Positions 37,881 to 47,239 are shown, counted from the stretch's first letter. The stretch is 64,000 nt of DNA from Pricia mediterranea (GCF_032248455.1 NZ_JAVTTP010000001.1:2850501-2914500); one strand, 5' to 3'. The notes: generated from the letters alone by a model not told the origin. Translations and numbers: made by a program.

Positions 37881-38158
37881 CGCGCCAAAGTATCACGAAT
37901 AGCGAAAGTTAAGGTGGGTCAAAGATGAGAGCAGGGCTCTAGGGGTCGGTGGATTCCCGACCCTACATGAATCCCTACCATCCATACAACTCTTCTTCCT
38001 ACATAAAACGTTTTGACCTACATTTATCCCTGTGCCAATTCTACAATTCGATGGGTGTTTTCTGAAAAACAGAAAATTGCCATGACTAGGTCCTGTCAAT
38101 TGGCCCCTCGTTCCCCCATGCATTACATCAATATCATAATTACATCAAAAAAAGCATC

Positions 38159-40891
38159 ATGGGAACAAGAAGAAACGCCAAATTTTTATCGGCAACGGAA
38201 AAAGAAAATTTTGTAAAGGCCTGCGTGCACATGAAGGCGGACATCGTCAACCCGACCGCGGCGGCCAACGATCAGTACAGCAAATGGGACGAGTTTACGG
38301 CCATCCATTGGATGATACAGAACGCTGACTCCCCTGGCACAAACAACGTTAATTTTGGTCATGGCGGCCTGGGAAGCTATAGCTTTTTGAGCTGGCACCG
38401 CTATTTTCTCTTCCTTTTCGAGGAGCAATTGCGAAGTTATTTTCCTGCGGATGACGTAAGGTTGCCGTATTGGGACTGGCAGGACCCCGCGGCCATCATG
38501 ACCGATGATTTTATAGGTCCCGACGGTGATCCTGGCTCGAACAATGTAATTCAACAGGGTTATTTTGCGGTAGACAGCCCCGGTACCGGAAGCAACGCCA
38601 CGCCCGCTCCGGGATGGTGGCCGGCTGGTCTCGATGGCTGGAGGATTCCCGATATGTTCCCTTCTTCCACGACGGGAGGCCTAAGAAGAAATACCGGTAA
38701 TCCGGCCAACCTGCCCACTACCCTTGATATCCAGGAAACGCTCGCCATGACCGACCTTCGTGACTTTCAGGATGCCCTGGAATCGGGCGGAGGGCTCACC
38801 AATAGTGCTACCATGAGGATGCACAACAGCATGCATGGCTGGATCGGGGGTTCGGGCGGGCACATGAACAATCCCGACGTTTCGCCTTCGGATCCTTTTT
38901 TCTATTTGCTGCACTGCAACGTTGATCGGCTGTGGGCCATGTGGCAGATGGACGGGCACGAGAACGAGTATCCCGTCGCCGGGGGAAACCCCGAACATCA
39001 CCGCAACGATCTCATGTATCCTTATACAGGGGGCGCGGCCGGTTACGGGACGAACGTAGGGATTTCCTCGGATATTCCGATGCCCGATTTTAGCGGGCTA
39101 GGTCCCCAGACCAACGGTGATACATTGGACTTTAGAAACGCTTTTGGCTATACCTACGACACCATCGCAATTATGGGCATCGGCCTAGACCGTACGGGGA
39201 GCATGATGGGGCTCACCCCGGATCCCATGGTCAGTACCAACCCCGACGTCACCAAATGGGAAGCGGCAAAGCGGGGCGTGTCCGCTTTTCTACAAGACGC
39301 CGAAACCGTCCAGGAAAGCGGGGCCATCTACGTCATGGCCGGTATCAAAACGTTCAGAAGCCTGGGCGGCAATCAGTTCGATGCAGTATTTAATGCGCCG
39401 AACTTCGGACTGGTCAAGACGGGCACCGATTTTAGCCAGGCCGATTTCGACCTTAACGTTGCGGCCATGTCGCCTGGGGGCGGCACCCCGCTGGCCGATG
39501 CTCTGGCCGACGTGCAGAACAATGTCGTAGAACCTCCGTTCGGGGGCAACCCGGCAGACGAGCAACGCTACCTGGCCCTGTTGACCGACGGAATGCTCAC
39601 CTCGGGCTCCCCAATGGCCTCCATTCCCGATGGAAGCTACGGTAGAACGGCCATCTTCGCTATGGGCTTCGGTACGGGTGCGGATGTAGATTATCCGACC
39701 TTGGCCTCCGTGGTGGCCAAAGGAAAGACGCTGACCAGCCAACAGGTCTTTCAAGGGGAGAACGCGGGAACCATTGATAAATTTTATTCCGAGGCCCTGG
39801 CCGCTGCCATCGGTTTTACCACCATTTTTGATCCGGTCTTGGAGCTGTTCGCCGGGGAGCATGCCCATATGTACTTTCACGCGACCTCGGCGGAAGATAT
39901 TTTCTATATCACCGCACAGGGAATGGACTTCCAGGACCGGAACTGGACCTTTATGCTGCACGGACCCAATGGACAGCTATTCTACGGTGACATGGACGGT
40001 CATCGGCACGATGACGGTTGCCACCATTGCTGTCCCGCCCCCTTGGTAACCGCCAAGAAATCCAACGGAAGACTGACCTTGGTCGTGCAAAGAGGAAATA
40101 CCGGAAAAGATTGTTGGGTGGGGAAATGGGCCTTGATGGTCCTTTATAAGACTAAGAGCCTTGACAGTATGATGATGCCGGTTTTAGGGGAAATGCTGTT
40201 CCCCGTCGCCGCAGGGGCCATCAAAGGCCCGCGATACGCCAGGCTCACGGTGCCACCGGGAAAAAGGACGCCTCCACGCAACTTGCCCCATAAAAACCTG
40301 CACGGACTCGATTTCAGGACGGTAAGCACCAATAACAGTTCACGGGATGCCTGTCACATAGTGGTCAACATCTATGCGAGGACCTCCCTTAAAGTGCAGC
40401 TTCAGACCGAGAAAATTCTAATAAATCCCGGAAATGAAATCAAGATCGGGGTACGTACGGATTCCTCCATGGGAGCGATACACGGATTAAAGGGCCTTGC
40501 GAGAATGGTATCCCCCAGTTTTGATATCCACGATATACTGCCCCGTGACAAGGTCATCGACATCCTCAAACAAAATGAGGCCGAGGACAATTATGGAAAA
40601 GTGGAAGATATTGCCCTTTTGCTCGCCCGACTCGAAAAGAAAAAGGAACTGAACTTTATCGATGACAGCGAGGTCGCGGTGGTAAGCCATAAAGAAGGTC
40701 CACTGCACTTGCATAGCAAGGCTACCAAAGTACCGGGCACCTACCATTTCGGAATATATGTCGAGGGGGCTTACGCTCCGAATGCCAAATCCGGAAAAAA
40801 AGGACATAACGGGCACGGCGAATCCACCGAAGATACCGAAATGGAGACCTTCTCCAGAATTTTGAACCTTAGCGTATCGGTAAGTGAATAA
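38159..40891 (+). CDS. Tyrosinase-like copper oxidase fused to a von Willebrand A domain
   Basis: The 910-residue protein has no obvious signal peptide. Residues 1-300 match tyrosinase/hemocyanin type-3 copper centres: CuA candidates H50, H68 and H80 (SWHRYFLFLFEEQLR, PYWDWQDP), and CuB H222, H226 (MRMHNSMHGW) and H252 (DPFFYLLHCNVDRLW). A VWA-like domain follows at about 338-545 with a MIDAS-type D344-R-T-G-S and a later LLTDGMLTSGSP. The remaining 360 residues are unassigned but contain a His/Cys-rich cluster at 615-625 (HRHDDGCHHCC). Tyrosinases oxidise phenols to quinones. Location after SusCD 2 suggests phenolics or protein crosslinking linked to algal material, but this is speculative. 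Confidence 0.85.
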   Translation: MGTRRNAKFLSATEKENFVKACVHMKADIVNPTAAANDQYSKWDEFTAIHWMIQNADSPGTNNVNFGHGGLGSYSFLSWHRYFLFLFEEQLRSYFPADDVRLPYWDWQDPAAIMTDDFIGPDGDPGSNNVIQQGYFAVDSPGTGSNATPAPGWWPAGLDGWRIPDMFPSSTTGGLRRNTGNPANLPTTLDIQETLAMTDLRDFQDALESGGGLTNSATMRMHNSMHGWIGGSGGHMNNPDVSPSDPFFYLLHCNVDRLWAMWQMDGHENEYPVAGGNPEHHRNDLMYPYTGGAAGYGTNVGISSDIPMPDFSGLGPQTNGDTLDFRNAFGYTYDTIAIMGIGLDRTGSMMGLTPDPMVSTNPDVTKWEAAKRGVSAFLQDAETVQESGAIYVMAGIKTFRSLGGNQFDAVFNAPNFGLVKTGTDFSQADFDLNVAAMSPGGGTPLADALADVQNNVVEPPFGGNPADEQRYLALLTDGMLTSGSPMASIPDGSYGRTAIFAMGFGTGADVDYPTLASVVAKGKTLTSQQVFQGENAGTIDKFYSEALAAAIGFTTIFDPVLELFAGEHAHMYFHATSAEDIFYITAQGMDFQDRNWTFMLHGPNGQLFYGDMDGHRHDDGCHHCCPAPLVTAKKSNGRLTLVVQRGNTGKDCWVGKWALMVLYKTKSLDSMMMPVLGEMLFPVAAGAIKGPRYARLTVPPGKRTPPRNLPHKNLHGLDFRTVSTNNSSRDACHIVVNIYARTSLKVQLQTEKILINPGNEIKIGVRTDSSMGAIHGLKGLARMVSPSFDIHDILPRDKVIDILKQNEAEDNYGKVEDIALLLARLEKKKELNFIDDSEVAVVSHKEGPLHLHSKATKVPGTYHFGIYVEGAYAPNAKSGKKGHNGHGESTEDTEMETFSRILNLSVSVSE

Positions 40892-40917
40892 GGGAAGCTG
40901 CAAAGGATTGTGAACAG

Positions 40918-40947
40918 GGGCGTATCACGGAAGGATGCGCCCTTTCC
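40918..40947. terminator. Terminator-like hairpin between convergent genes
   Basis: GGGCGTAT (40918-40925) pairs with ATGCGCCC (40935-40942) with one G-U pair; TTTCCTC follows. It lies between the tyrosinase-like and ThuA-like genes, 26 bases past the first stop. Confidence 0.4.
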
Positions 40948-42069
40948 TCATCTCCTTACATAAAAATCGCCTACCTTAAGTCCCTTTTCCTGATAGTAGC
41001 CCTCATCCCGGAACTCAAAACGCGTAGGCTCGAAGTCGCCCACGAGGCTAACATCGGCCTTTTCGGGAACGGGCAGGTCCATTGACCAGAAGACGCCGTT
41101 GACCAGCAGCCTACGGGTACCTTCGATAAGCATGTCGCTGGCGGCCCCGACCGTGGTAGTGAATGCCCTACCTTTTTCTCCGCCCGGCAGTTGGTAGCTT
41201 TTGGTCCAAGCGATGGGCATTTTGACATCGTTCACGGTTTTGCCCTCATTGTTCACTTTGGCCACTTCGTCATCGGAAGGTCGCATGCCGTAATGGATAT
41301 CGGTCTCGTCGTAATCCCCTTTTCTGTTCATTACCTGACCGTAGAGTAGAGGCTCCGCATCGCCCGGAAGTGGTAAACGGACTTCATATACATCGGAAGC
41401 TCCCCAAACATCTCCGTCTTCGATACCGTTGGTAATAGGATGGTCACGGACATCTTCGAAAATCATCCCCCGTTGGCTTTGGTGTCTATGGTGTCCATGG
41501 TGTGCGATCCAATGTTCGCCCAAAACGAGTCGGCCGAAACCACCTTGCCATTCCGATCGGTCTCCGTTGTAGTAATTGCCGTAGTGCCGATAAGACGATT
41601 CCGAATCTTCCGGAAACATAAAGGCATGGGTCGCCGTGCGGATGCCCATAACCGGTTTCCCGGCCATCAAATAATCGTCAATGTGCTTCATCTGTTCATC
41701 GGGCAGGGCGCGGAAGCGGGTAAAGACGACCATCATGTCCGCCTTGTCCAAAGCCTCCAAGCCCGGGATGTTGTTCACGTAATTCGCATCTACGATTCCC
41801 GGATTATCGGGGTCCTGCGCAAAAAGCACCGTACAGTTGAAACCGTGATGTTCCGATAGAATTTTCGCCAGTTGCGGCAGGGCTTCCTCAGACCGATATT
41901 CCTCATCTCCCGAAATTAAAACAATGTTTTTTGCACCGGGACCATCGCCCTCGAAAACAAGCTGTTCTTTTGGTGGTTCTTCCTGTTGCACCGTTTCCGC
42001 AACGGATTTTTTATCCTCTTTACAGGCGAACAGGGTACAACAAACAAAAATGTAGAGTAATTTTTTCAT
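40948..42069 (-). CDS. ThuA-like domain lipoprotein
   Basis: The ATG at 42069 begins MKKLLYIFVCCTLFAC, a lipoprotein signal (Cys16); an upstream in-frame start is less likely. The 373-residue product has the ThuA/class-I-glutamine-amidotransferase-like core: NIVLISGDEEYRSEEALPQL, LEALDKADMMVVFTRFRALPDEQMKHIDDYL, GKPVMGIRTATHAFMF, and GRAFTTTVGAASDM near the end. ThuA-like proteins are frequent beside Gfo/Idh/MocA and DUF1080 genes and are linked to 3-keto-sugar metabolism; a catalytic role is not firmly established. It is minus-strand and near a ketose epimerase-like gene on the same strand. Confidence 0.88.
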   Translation of the reverse strand: MKKLLYIFVCCTLFACKEDKKSVAETVQQEEPPKEQLVFEGDGPGAKNIVLISGDEEYRSEEALPQLAKILSEHHGFNCTVLFAQDPDNPGIVDANYVNNIPGLEALDKADMMVVFTRFRALPDEQMKHIDDYLMAGKPVMGIRTATHAFMFPEDSESSYRHYGNYYNGDRSEWQGGFGRLVLGEHWIAHHGHHRHQSQRGMIFEDVRDHPITNGIEDGDVWGASDVYEVRLPLPGDAEPLLYGQVMNRKGDYDETDIHYGMRPSDDEVAKVNNEGKTVNDVKMPIAWTKSYQLPGGEKGRAFTTTVGAASDMLIEGTRRLLVNGVFWSMDLPVPEKADVSLVGDFEPTRFEFRDEGYYQEKGLKVGDFYVRR

Positions 42070-42123
42070 AATTGAAGTTTTTTGATTCTTAAACACCGAG
42101 GGCCTCCATCCAAAGGACTACGA

Positions 42124-42131
42124 CAAAAGTA
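42124..42131 (-). promoter_or_regulatory. Candidate -7 box for the ThuA-like gene
   Basis: On the minus strand this reads TACTTTTG, an exact TAnnTTTG match, 54 bases before the ATG at 42069. No -33 element was recognised. Confidence 0.35.
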
Positions 42132-42222
42132 AAAACCCTGCGATTGTTGAGGCTTTCTTCCGCGGGGGCACCTTGATGGACTTGCCCTTGGATAATCTAT
42201 TGTTTTTAAATATTACCCTCTC

Positions 42223-43083
42223 CTATCTCTTTGGCATCCGACTCCTAGCCTCTAACCCTTTTTGAATCAATCGCAGGCCTTCGGTATAAATCTCCTCCGC
42301 CGGGGAATAGTCCCGCCATACGTTGATGGCATTGGCGAATTCGGGAATGATCGTACTGAAGGCCTCGATAGTCAGCCAGCCATCGTATTCGATTTCCTTG
42401 AGCGTGTCGAAAACACTGTCCCAATGGATCTGGCCGCTACCTGGGGTGCCCCGGTCGTTTTCACTGATATGCACGTGCTTGAGCACCGGCGCGATGGTCT
42501 TTAGTGCTTCGGACTGACTTTTCTCCTCGATATGGGCGTGATGGGTGTCGAACATGGCTCCCAAGTTGGGGTGGTCAACAGCTTCTACCAAAGTTTTTAG
42601 ATCGGCCATGGTATTGTAGAGATAGCATTCGAACCGATTGACGGCTTCGGGGGTTAAAACGATATTCGCATCTGCAGCGTATTCGGCCGCCTTCCGCAAT
42701 TGCTCCACACTGCGTTGGCGTTCGTCCGCCGTCGGCGGTTGTCTTGTGAAATAGGCGAAAGTGGAGTGGAAGGGACCACAAATAATCTCCGCATTGGCTG
42801 CTTCGGCCACATCTATCGACCACTTTAGCTTATCGAGTCCCGCTGCCCGAAACTTTGGATCAGGACTGGCAATATTCTCCTCCGGGGCCAAGCTGGCAAC
42901 TGCCGTGACTCCCATTTCGATAGCGTCAAAATGCTTCCCAAGCTTGGCATAGTGCGAGATATTGCCTTCCCCTAAAAAAAGTTCGATCCCGTCAAATCCG
43001 GTGTTTTTTAAAGTTTCTATTACGGGAAAGTGCTCTGAAGTCACGTGGTTCGTCCACAGCAACATATTCATTCCGATTTTCAT
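42223..43083 (-). CDS. Ketose 3-epimerase-like TIM-barrel enzyme
   Basis: The 286-residue cytoplasmic product matches the D-tagatose/D-psicose 3-epimerase branch of the xylose-isomerase-like family: LTPEAVNRFECYLYN with the metal-binding Glu near 145, GAMFDTHHAHIEEKS with Asp near 178, HVHISENDRGTPGSG near 205, and LTIEAFS with the second Glu near 239. Length is normal. It would interconvert ketoses at C3 using a divalent metal. It fits a pathway handling sugars epimerised or oxidised at C3, together with nearby Gfo/Idh/MocA enzymes. Confidence 0.88.
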   Translation of the reverse strand: MKIGMNMLLWTNHVTSEHFPVIETLKNTGFDGIELFLGEGNISHYAKLGKHFDAIEMGVTAVASLAPEENIASPDPKFRAAGLDKLKWSIDVAEAANAEIICGPFHSTFAYFTRQPPTADERQRSVEQLRKAAEYAADANIVLTPEAVNRFECYLYNTMADLKTLVEAVDHPNLGAMFDTHHAHIEEKSQSEALKTIAPVLKHVHISENDRGTPGSGQIHWDSVFDTLKEIEYDGWLTIEAFSTIIPEFANAINVWRDYSPAEEIYTEGLRLIQKGLEARSRMPKR

Positions 43084-43587
43084 ACGCTTGAATGTTTTTA
43101 ATTACCTGAAAATAAATTAATCAAAAAAAATCCGCAGCCCGTCCGTCCCGTTCGGGCGGGAATGAATTTTTCGGGCCGGCTGAGAATTTCGATAGCTATC
43201 GGGATAACCACTACGCTCTCCCCATTAAAATTTTAACCCCCCCCCCGCTATCTGGCCCGGTCGCTGCAACTATCTGTCAAACATTTTTGACGCTCTGACC
43301 AGTCCAGGAATTCTTAAATTTTCTTGATGCTCGTTTCTTGTAATTCTTATTTGAGGGTTATTGATTGAATCAAAAATACGACCCTCTAAATATATAGGGA
43401 AAGGCAAAAATAAAATTCCTGTTTTTTCCGAAAGCCTGACACTTTTTTGTCCTGCGGAAGCAATTTTTCGATACTCTACCAAAAACCTACTTCGGTCGAT
43501 TCTATTTTTTTTCGACGCCGGACTTTTCGTCGAGACGGGTCGCCACACTAATCAAAATTGGGCATATTCTAGAATACTCAGGCCGAC
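43084..43587. other. 504-base spacer with palindrome and poly-C run, no gene
   Basis: The spacer lies between two minus-strand genes. It has a GC-rich inverted segment near 43137-43160 that may terminate the AraC-type transcript, a perfect 12-base palindrome CGATAGCTATCG at 43190-43201, and a run of ten C at 43237-43246. No open frame with coding character was found. Confidence 0.45.
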
Positions 43588-44472
43588 CTAAGAAATCCCC
43601 GCCTTGATGTTCAGAAACAATTTTTGATATTCATGCGGACTCATTTCTACGATGGACTTGAACTGTCGGTTAAAGTTCGATAAGGTATTGAATCCGCATT
43701 CGTATGATATTTGGGAGATGTTGAAATTGTCCTCCAGCAGTAGTTTTCGTGCATGGCCTATTCTGATTTCATTGACAAAGCGCGTAAAGGTTTTGTTGGC
43801 CCGGGGCTTGAAGTACCTGCAGAACGAGGTGGTGGTCATGTTCAATAGGTCGGCCACATCCTGTAGTTCTATTTTTGTCGTGAAGTGCTTCATCACGTAA
43901 TCGTAGACCAAATGCATTTTCTCCGCGTCGTTAGTTTTAAAGACGCCCGTGTAACCAGGACTCGACAACAGGTTGTAGGTCTCGCTATCCGCCATTACCT
44001 CCAGGATCTCCAGTAGATTGATGATGCGCTTAAACCCTTTTTTTGGAGGAATCCCTTGCATAAGCCGATACACATCGCGCGGGGTGCTTCCGTAGAATTC
44101 GATGCCTCTCGACGCATTTTCGACCAGTTTCCTTAAGGTGTAAAACTCCTCCCGGCGGAGAAGGGGGGGACTCATCAGCTCTTGGTCGAAATAGATTACC
44201 ATGGCATGGGTGCCAAGGGGGTTGTTCTTTTCAAAATAGGCCTCTTCACTACGCCATAGATGAGGAAGGTTGGGTGGCGTCAATACCAGATCACCCTCCT
44301 TAAAGGTCTGTACGTGATCGCCTATAAACCGTGTTCCTTTCCCCTTGATGATATAGGATATCTGAAATTCCGGGTGAAAATGCCATTTCGGGTTGAAATA
44401 GGGACTCTTAAGGTCCTTAAAAATAAAAGCCTGTCTCGAGGTAATGGTCTTTTCAATATTAGGGCTGCTCAT
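43588..44472 (-). CDS. AraC-family transcriptional regulator
   Basis: The 294-residue product has an N-terminal cupin-like sensor domain (about 20-130, with FHPEFQISYIIKGKGTRFIG and HLWRSEEAYF) and a C-terminal double helix-turn-helix: IELQDVADLLNMTTTSFCRYF then the FNISQISYECGFNTLSNFNRQFK segment, ending MSPHEYQKLF. This layout is typical of sugar-responsive activators. It is divergent from the five-gene sugar-oxidation operon beginning at 44855 and probably controls it. TATCTTTC, one base off the -7 consensus, lies on its own strand about 30 bases upstream. Confidence 0.92.
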   Translation of the reverse strand: MSSPNIEKTITSRQAFIFKDLKSPYFNPKWHFHPEFQISYIIKGKGTRFIGDHVQTFKEGDLVLTPPNLPHLWRSEEAYFEKNNPLGTHAMVIYFDQELMSPPLLRREEFYTLRKLVENASRGIEFYGSTPRDVYRLMQGIPPKKGFKRIINLLEILEVMADSETYNLLSSPGYTGVFKTNDAEKMHLVYDYVMKHFTTKIELQDVADLLNMTTTSFCRYFKPRANKTFTRFVNEIRIGHARKLLLEDNFNISQISYECGFNTLSNFNRQFKSIVEMSPHEYQKLFLNIKAGIS

Positions 44473-44854
44473 AATTTTCCTTAGAAATAGGATTCTTGGG
44501 AAAGATAAGACAAAAAAGTGTCATCTTTTACGAAGATAGTGGGAATATAGTGTTGGATGCTGTGTTAAATTTGTAAGGACAGTTGGTGAGATGCCAGAAC
44601 AAGTGTTCGTGTTTTTAGAATAGAACGCTTGAGTCCTTCCAAGTGTGAGACTGCTTCCCAATTGAAGCGAGGTCGTTTTCAAGATGATGCATTTTTGAAA
44701 ATTAGCTTTAGAAAGGGAGAGAATTAGCCTCTATCAAATAACTTGGACGAAAGAATGTTTAAATTCCGATTTTCTTACGTCGCAAAAATCCCTATTTTTA
44801 GTGGACGGAGCATGACATAAAATAATTACCGCGAATAATTTAAAAAAAGGACAA
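44473..44854. other. 382-base divergent spacer between AraC gene and sugar operon
   Basis: No gene is seen. The region should contain the promoters and AraC sites for both directions. TAAATTTG at 44566-44573 matches the -7 consensus on the plus strand but lies far from the operon start (282 bases). No clear repeated operator could be picked by eye. Confidence 0.35.
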
Positions 44855-45904
44855 ATGCCAAAAAATAATTTTCCAAAACTACACAATGCCTCATGGCCAG
44901 GTGTCGTCGGGAAAGGTCCCGATTCTGAACCTGCAATCGATATCGATACCCTGATCGACCTGACCGCGGACGCGGAGGTCGATGGGGTGAAATTCGACGG
45001 GATCGATCTTTTTGCTGCCGATCCGCACCTCGATATCGATGCCGACGACGATGTTCTCAAGAGAATGGCGGACAAGGTCGCCGCAAAAAATTTGAAAATC
45101 GGAAGTCTGGTAGCCCCGATCTGGGCTCCGGTAGGAGGAGGTTCGGCCATGGGTTCGGCGGAAGAACGGCAGAAATTCGTGACCCAGGTCCGAAAGGCCT
45201 GCGAAATCGGCCAAAAATTCCGTGAACTCGGTATCCGGCCCTCGGGGGTGGTGCGTATCGATTCTTCCGTAGATCCCATCACTTGGGAGGCCGATCCCGT
45301 AGAGAACAATAAATTAATAGTACAGACTTTCCGTGAGGCCTGTGACGTAGCCGCGGACTACGGGGAATCACTTGCGGCCGAAGGGGAGATATGCTGGGGC
45401 GGTATGCACGGCTGGAAGACCATGGTCGAAAACCTCGAGGCCGTGGATCGGCCCAACATCGGATTTCAGGCCGATATGGCACATACCTTATTATACCTCT
45501 TGGGATACAATAAACCCGACGAGCGCATCTTGCCCCAAGACTTCGATTGGAACGATCGGGAGACGCTGACAAAAGGACTCGAAAAACTGACCGCTGCCCT
45601 ACGGCCGTGGACCATCGATTTTCACGTCGCGCAGAACGACGGTACTGTTTTCGGTTCCGGTTCCCACGACAAGACCGGTAGGCATTGCCTGGCCGACGAC
45701 CCCAATGGCAAGCTCGATATCGCCGTAGATGCGGGACACTGGCTGCGCGACGAAAACGGAAATTTGACCAAGAAGTTGCGTCATATCTGTTGGGACGGTT
45801 GTATGTTCCCCAATGAGGTCATGATGAAGCCGAAAACTTGGAACGATATTCTGGCCGCCATGATAGCGGTTAGGGAGAAGCACGGGTGGTACGAGGAAGA
45901 GTAG
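44855..45904 (+). CDS. Xylose-isomerase-like TIM-barrel protein (sugar isomerase/epimerase)
   Basis: The 349-residue cytoplasmic product shows the TIM-barrel family features: DLTADAEVDGVKFDGIDLF near residue 30, IGSLVAPIWAPVGGGSAMG near 87, LAAEGEICWGGMHGWKTMVE near 175, IGFQADMAHTLLYL near 200, and WTIDFHVAQNDGTVFGSGSHDKTGRH near 250 with metal-type Glu, Asp and His residues. It is the first gene of a same-strand group continuing with a Gfo/Idh/MocA enzyme 65 bases on. Substrate unknown; it likely isomerises or epimerises an oxidised sugar. Confidence 0.87.
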   Translation: MPKNNFPKLHNASWPGVVGKGPDSEPAIDIDTLIDLTADAEVDGVKFDGIDLFAADPHLDIDADDDVLKRMADKVAAKNLKIGSLVAPIWAPVGGGSAMGSAEERQKFVTQVRKACEIGQKFRELGIRPSGVVRIDSSVDPITWEADPVENNKLIVQTFREACDVAADYGESLAAEGEICWGGMHGWKTMVENLEAVDRPNIGFQADMAHTLLYLLGYNKPDERILPQDFDWNDRETLTKGLEKLTAALRPWTIDFHVAQNDGTVFGSGSHDKTGRHCLADDPNGKLDIAVDAGHWLRDENGNLTKKLRHICWDGCMFPNEVMMKPKTWNDILAAMIAVREKHGWYEEE

Positions 45905-45935
45905 GCGGTAGCAGTAGGCAGTGGCAGTTAGCAAT
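45904..45935. repeat. Degenerate GGCAGT-type intergenic repeat, copy 1
   Basis: GGCGGTAGCAGTAGGCAGTG and its continuation consist of short GGCAGT/AGCAGT units directly after the stop codon. A similar stretch (CGGCAGTGGCGGTAGCGG) occurs at 47130-47147 after the next gene. Confidence 0.4.
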
Positions 45936-45969
45936 CTGAATTGATTAAATACATAGAACAATATAGACA

Positions 45970-47127
45970 ATGAGCAATAAAAAAGACTTACGGATCGGCT
46001 TGGTCGGGTATGGCTTTATGGGCCGTACCCACTCGAACGCCTATAGAAGGGTGCCCAATTTTTTTCCCGATTTACAATACAATCCTATTCTGAAGGCGGT
46101 CTGTGCCAGGAACGAAGAACGGGTCAAGGCCTTCGCGGAACAATGGGGCTACGAATCCTTCGAAACGGATTGGCGCAAATTGGTGGCGCGCGATGATATC
46201 GACGCAATCGATATCTGTACCCCGAACCACATGCACGCCGAAATCGCTATTGCTGCGGCAGAGGCAGGAAAAATGGTGCTGTGCGAGAAACCCTTGGCCC
46301 GTACCGTTGCCGAGGCCCAGCCGATGGTCGATGCCGTCGAAAAGGCCGGGATCGCCAATACGGTATATTACAACTACAGGAGGGTTCCTGCTGTGACCCT
46401 GGCCAAGCAGCTGATCGACGCCGGAAAACTCGGCAAAATTTTTCACTACCGAGCGAACTTTTTGCAGGATTGGACCATCAGTCCGGAACTGCCCCAAGGT
46501 GGCGAGGGCACGTGGCGGTTAGACAATGACGCTGCCGGATCCGGAGTGACCGGTGACCTGTTGGCCCATTGTATCGATACGGCAATGTGGTTAAACGGCG
46601 GCATTAAGGATGTCTCCGCCGTGACAGAGACCTTTATCAAAGAACGGGTGCATTCCAAAACCGGAGAAAAACAGAAAGTGACCATCGATGATGCGTGTTT
46701 GTTCCATTGTCATTTCGACAATGGATCTTTAGGGCTGTTCGAAGCCACCCGGTATGCCAGGGGCCATAAAGCGCTATATACTTTTGAGATCAATGGCGAA
46801 CATGCCTCCATTAGATGGGATTTACACGACCTATCGCGATTGGAGTACTTCGACCACCGCGATGAATCCGTCGAGAGGGGTTGGCGCTCCATTCATGTCA
46901 CCGATGGTGATCAGCCTTATATGGACAAGTGGTGGGTTCCGGGACTCTCTATCGGATACGAACACAGTTTTGTCCATCAGGTAGCGGACTTTCTGAAAGC
47001 TTTGGAGGAAGGAAAACCTTGCTCCCCCACCTTTAAGGAAGCCCAAGAAACCCAGAAAGTCTGTGAGGCGGTTCTGGAATCGGCGAAGTCCAGAAGCTGG
47101 AAGGACACCGGGGTGGAGTGGAAATAA
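45970..47127 (+). CDS. Gfo/Idh/MocA-family oxidoreductase
   Basis: The 385-residue cytoplasmic product has [18 protein letters not shown] (NAD-binding loop), [16 protein letters not shown] near residue 100 with the conserved EKP lysine, [17 protein letters not shown], and [20 protein letters not shown] near 190. Such enzymes oxidise a hydroxyl (often C1 or C3) of a sugar or inositol with NAD(P). It lies between a TIM-barrel isomerase and a zinc dehydrogenase on the same strand, which supports an oxidative sugar pathway. Confidence 0.9.
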   Translation: MSNKKDLRIGLVGYGFMGRTHSNAYRRVPNFFPDLQYNPILKAVCARNEERVKAFAEQWGYESFETDWRKLVARDDIDAIDICTPNHMHAEIAIAAAEAGKMVLCEKPLARTVAEAQPMVDAVEKAGIANTVYYNYRRVPAVTLAKQLIDAGKLGKIFHYRANFLQDWTISPELPQGGEGTWRLDNDAAGSGVTGDLLAHCIDTAMWLNGGIKDVSAVTETFIKERVHSKTGEKQKVTIDDACLFHCHFDNGSLGLFEATRYARGHKALYTFEINGEHASIRWDLHDLSRLEYFDHRDESVERGWRSIHVTDGDQPYMDKWWVPGLSIGYEHSFVHQVADFLKALEEGKPCSPTFKEAQETQKVCEAVLESAKSRSWKDTGVEWK

Positions 47128-47239
47128 GGTCGGCAGTGGCGGTAGCGGTTTTTAGTCAATGACCCGCCCGAGAAGGTTCAAGGTTCAATGGCGCCAAAGG
47201 CGCGTTAAAGGTTCGGGGTTTTTAACTTTCAACCTTATA

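Larger units (their letters stand above)
37565..38158. other. 594-base spacer with terminator, repeat and hairpins, no gene
   Basis: The spacer between SusD 2 and the tyrosinase-like gene holds the purine-rich repeat copy 3 (37734-37760), a terminator-like hairpin (37846-37880) and another perfect 7-bp hairpin, GGGTCGG/CCGACCC, at 37943-37963. Short open stretches show no coding character. The size and structure argue that the tyrosinase-like gene has its own promoter, although no exact TAnnTTTG box was found (TACATTTA near 38019 is close). Confidence 0.45.

Noticed and set aside
39290-39961. A 223-codon minus-strand frame within the tyrosinase-VWA gene
   Set aside because: It is antisense to a VWA domain with an intact MIDAS-type motif and shows no protein family features.
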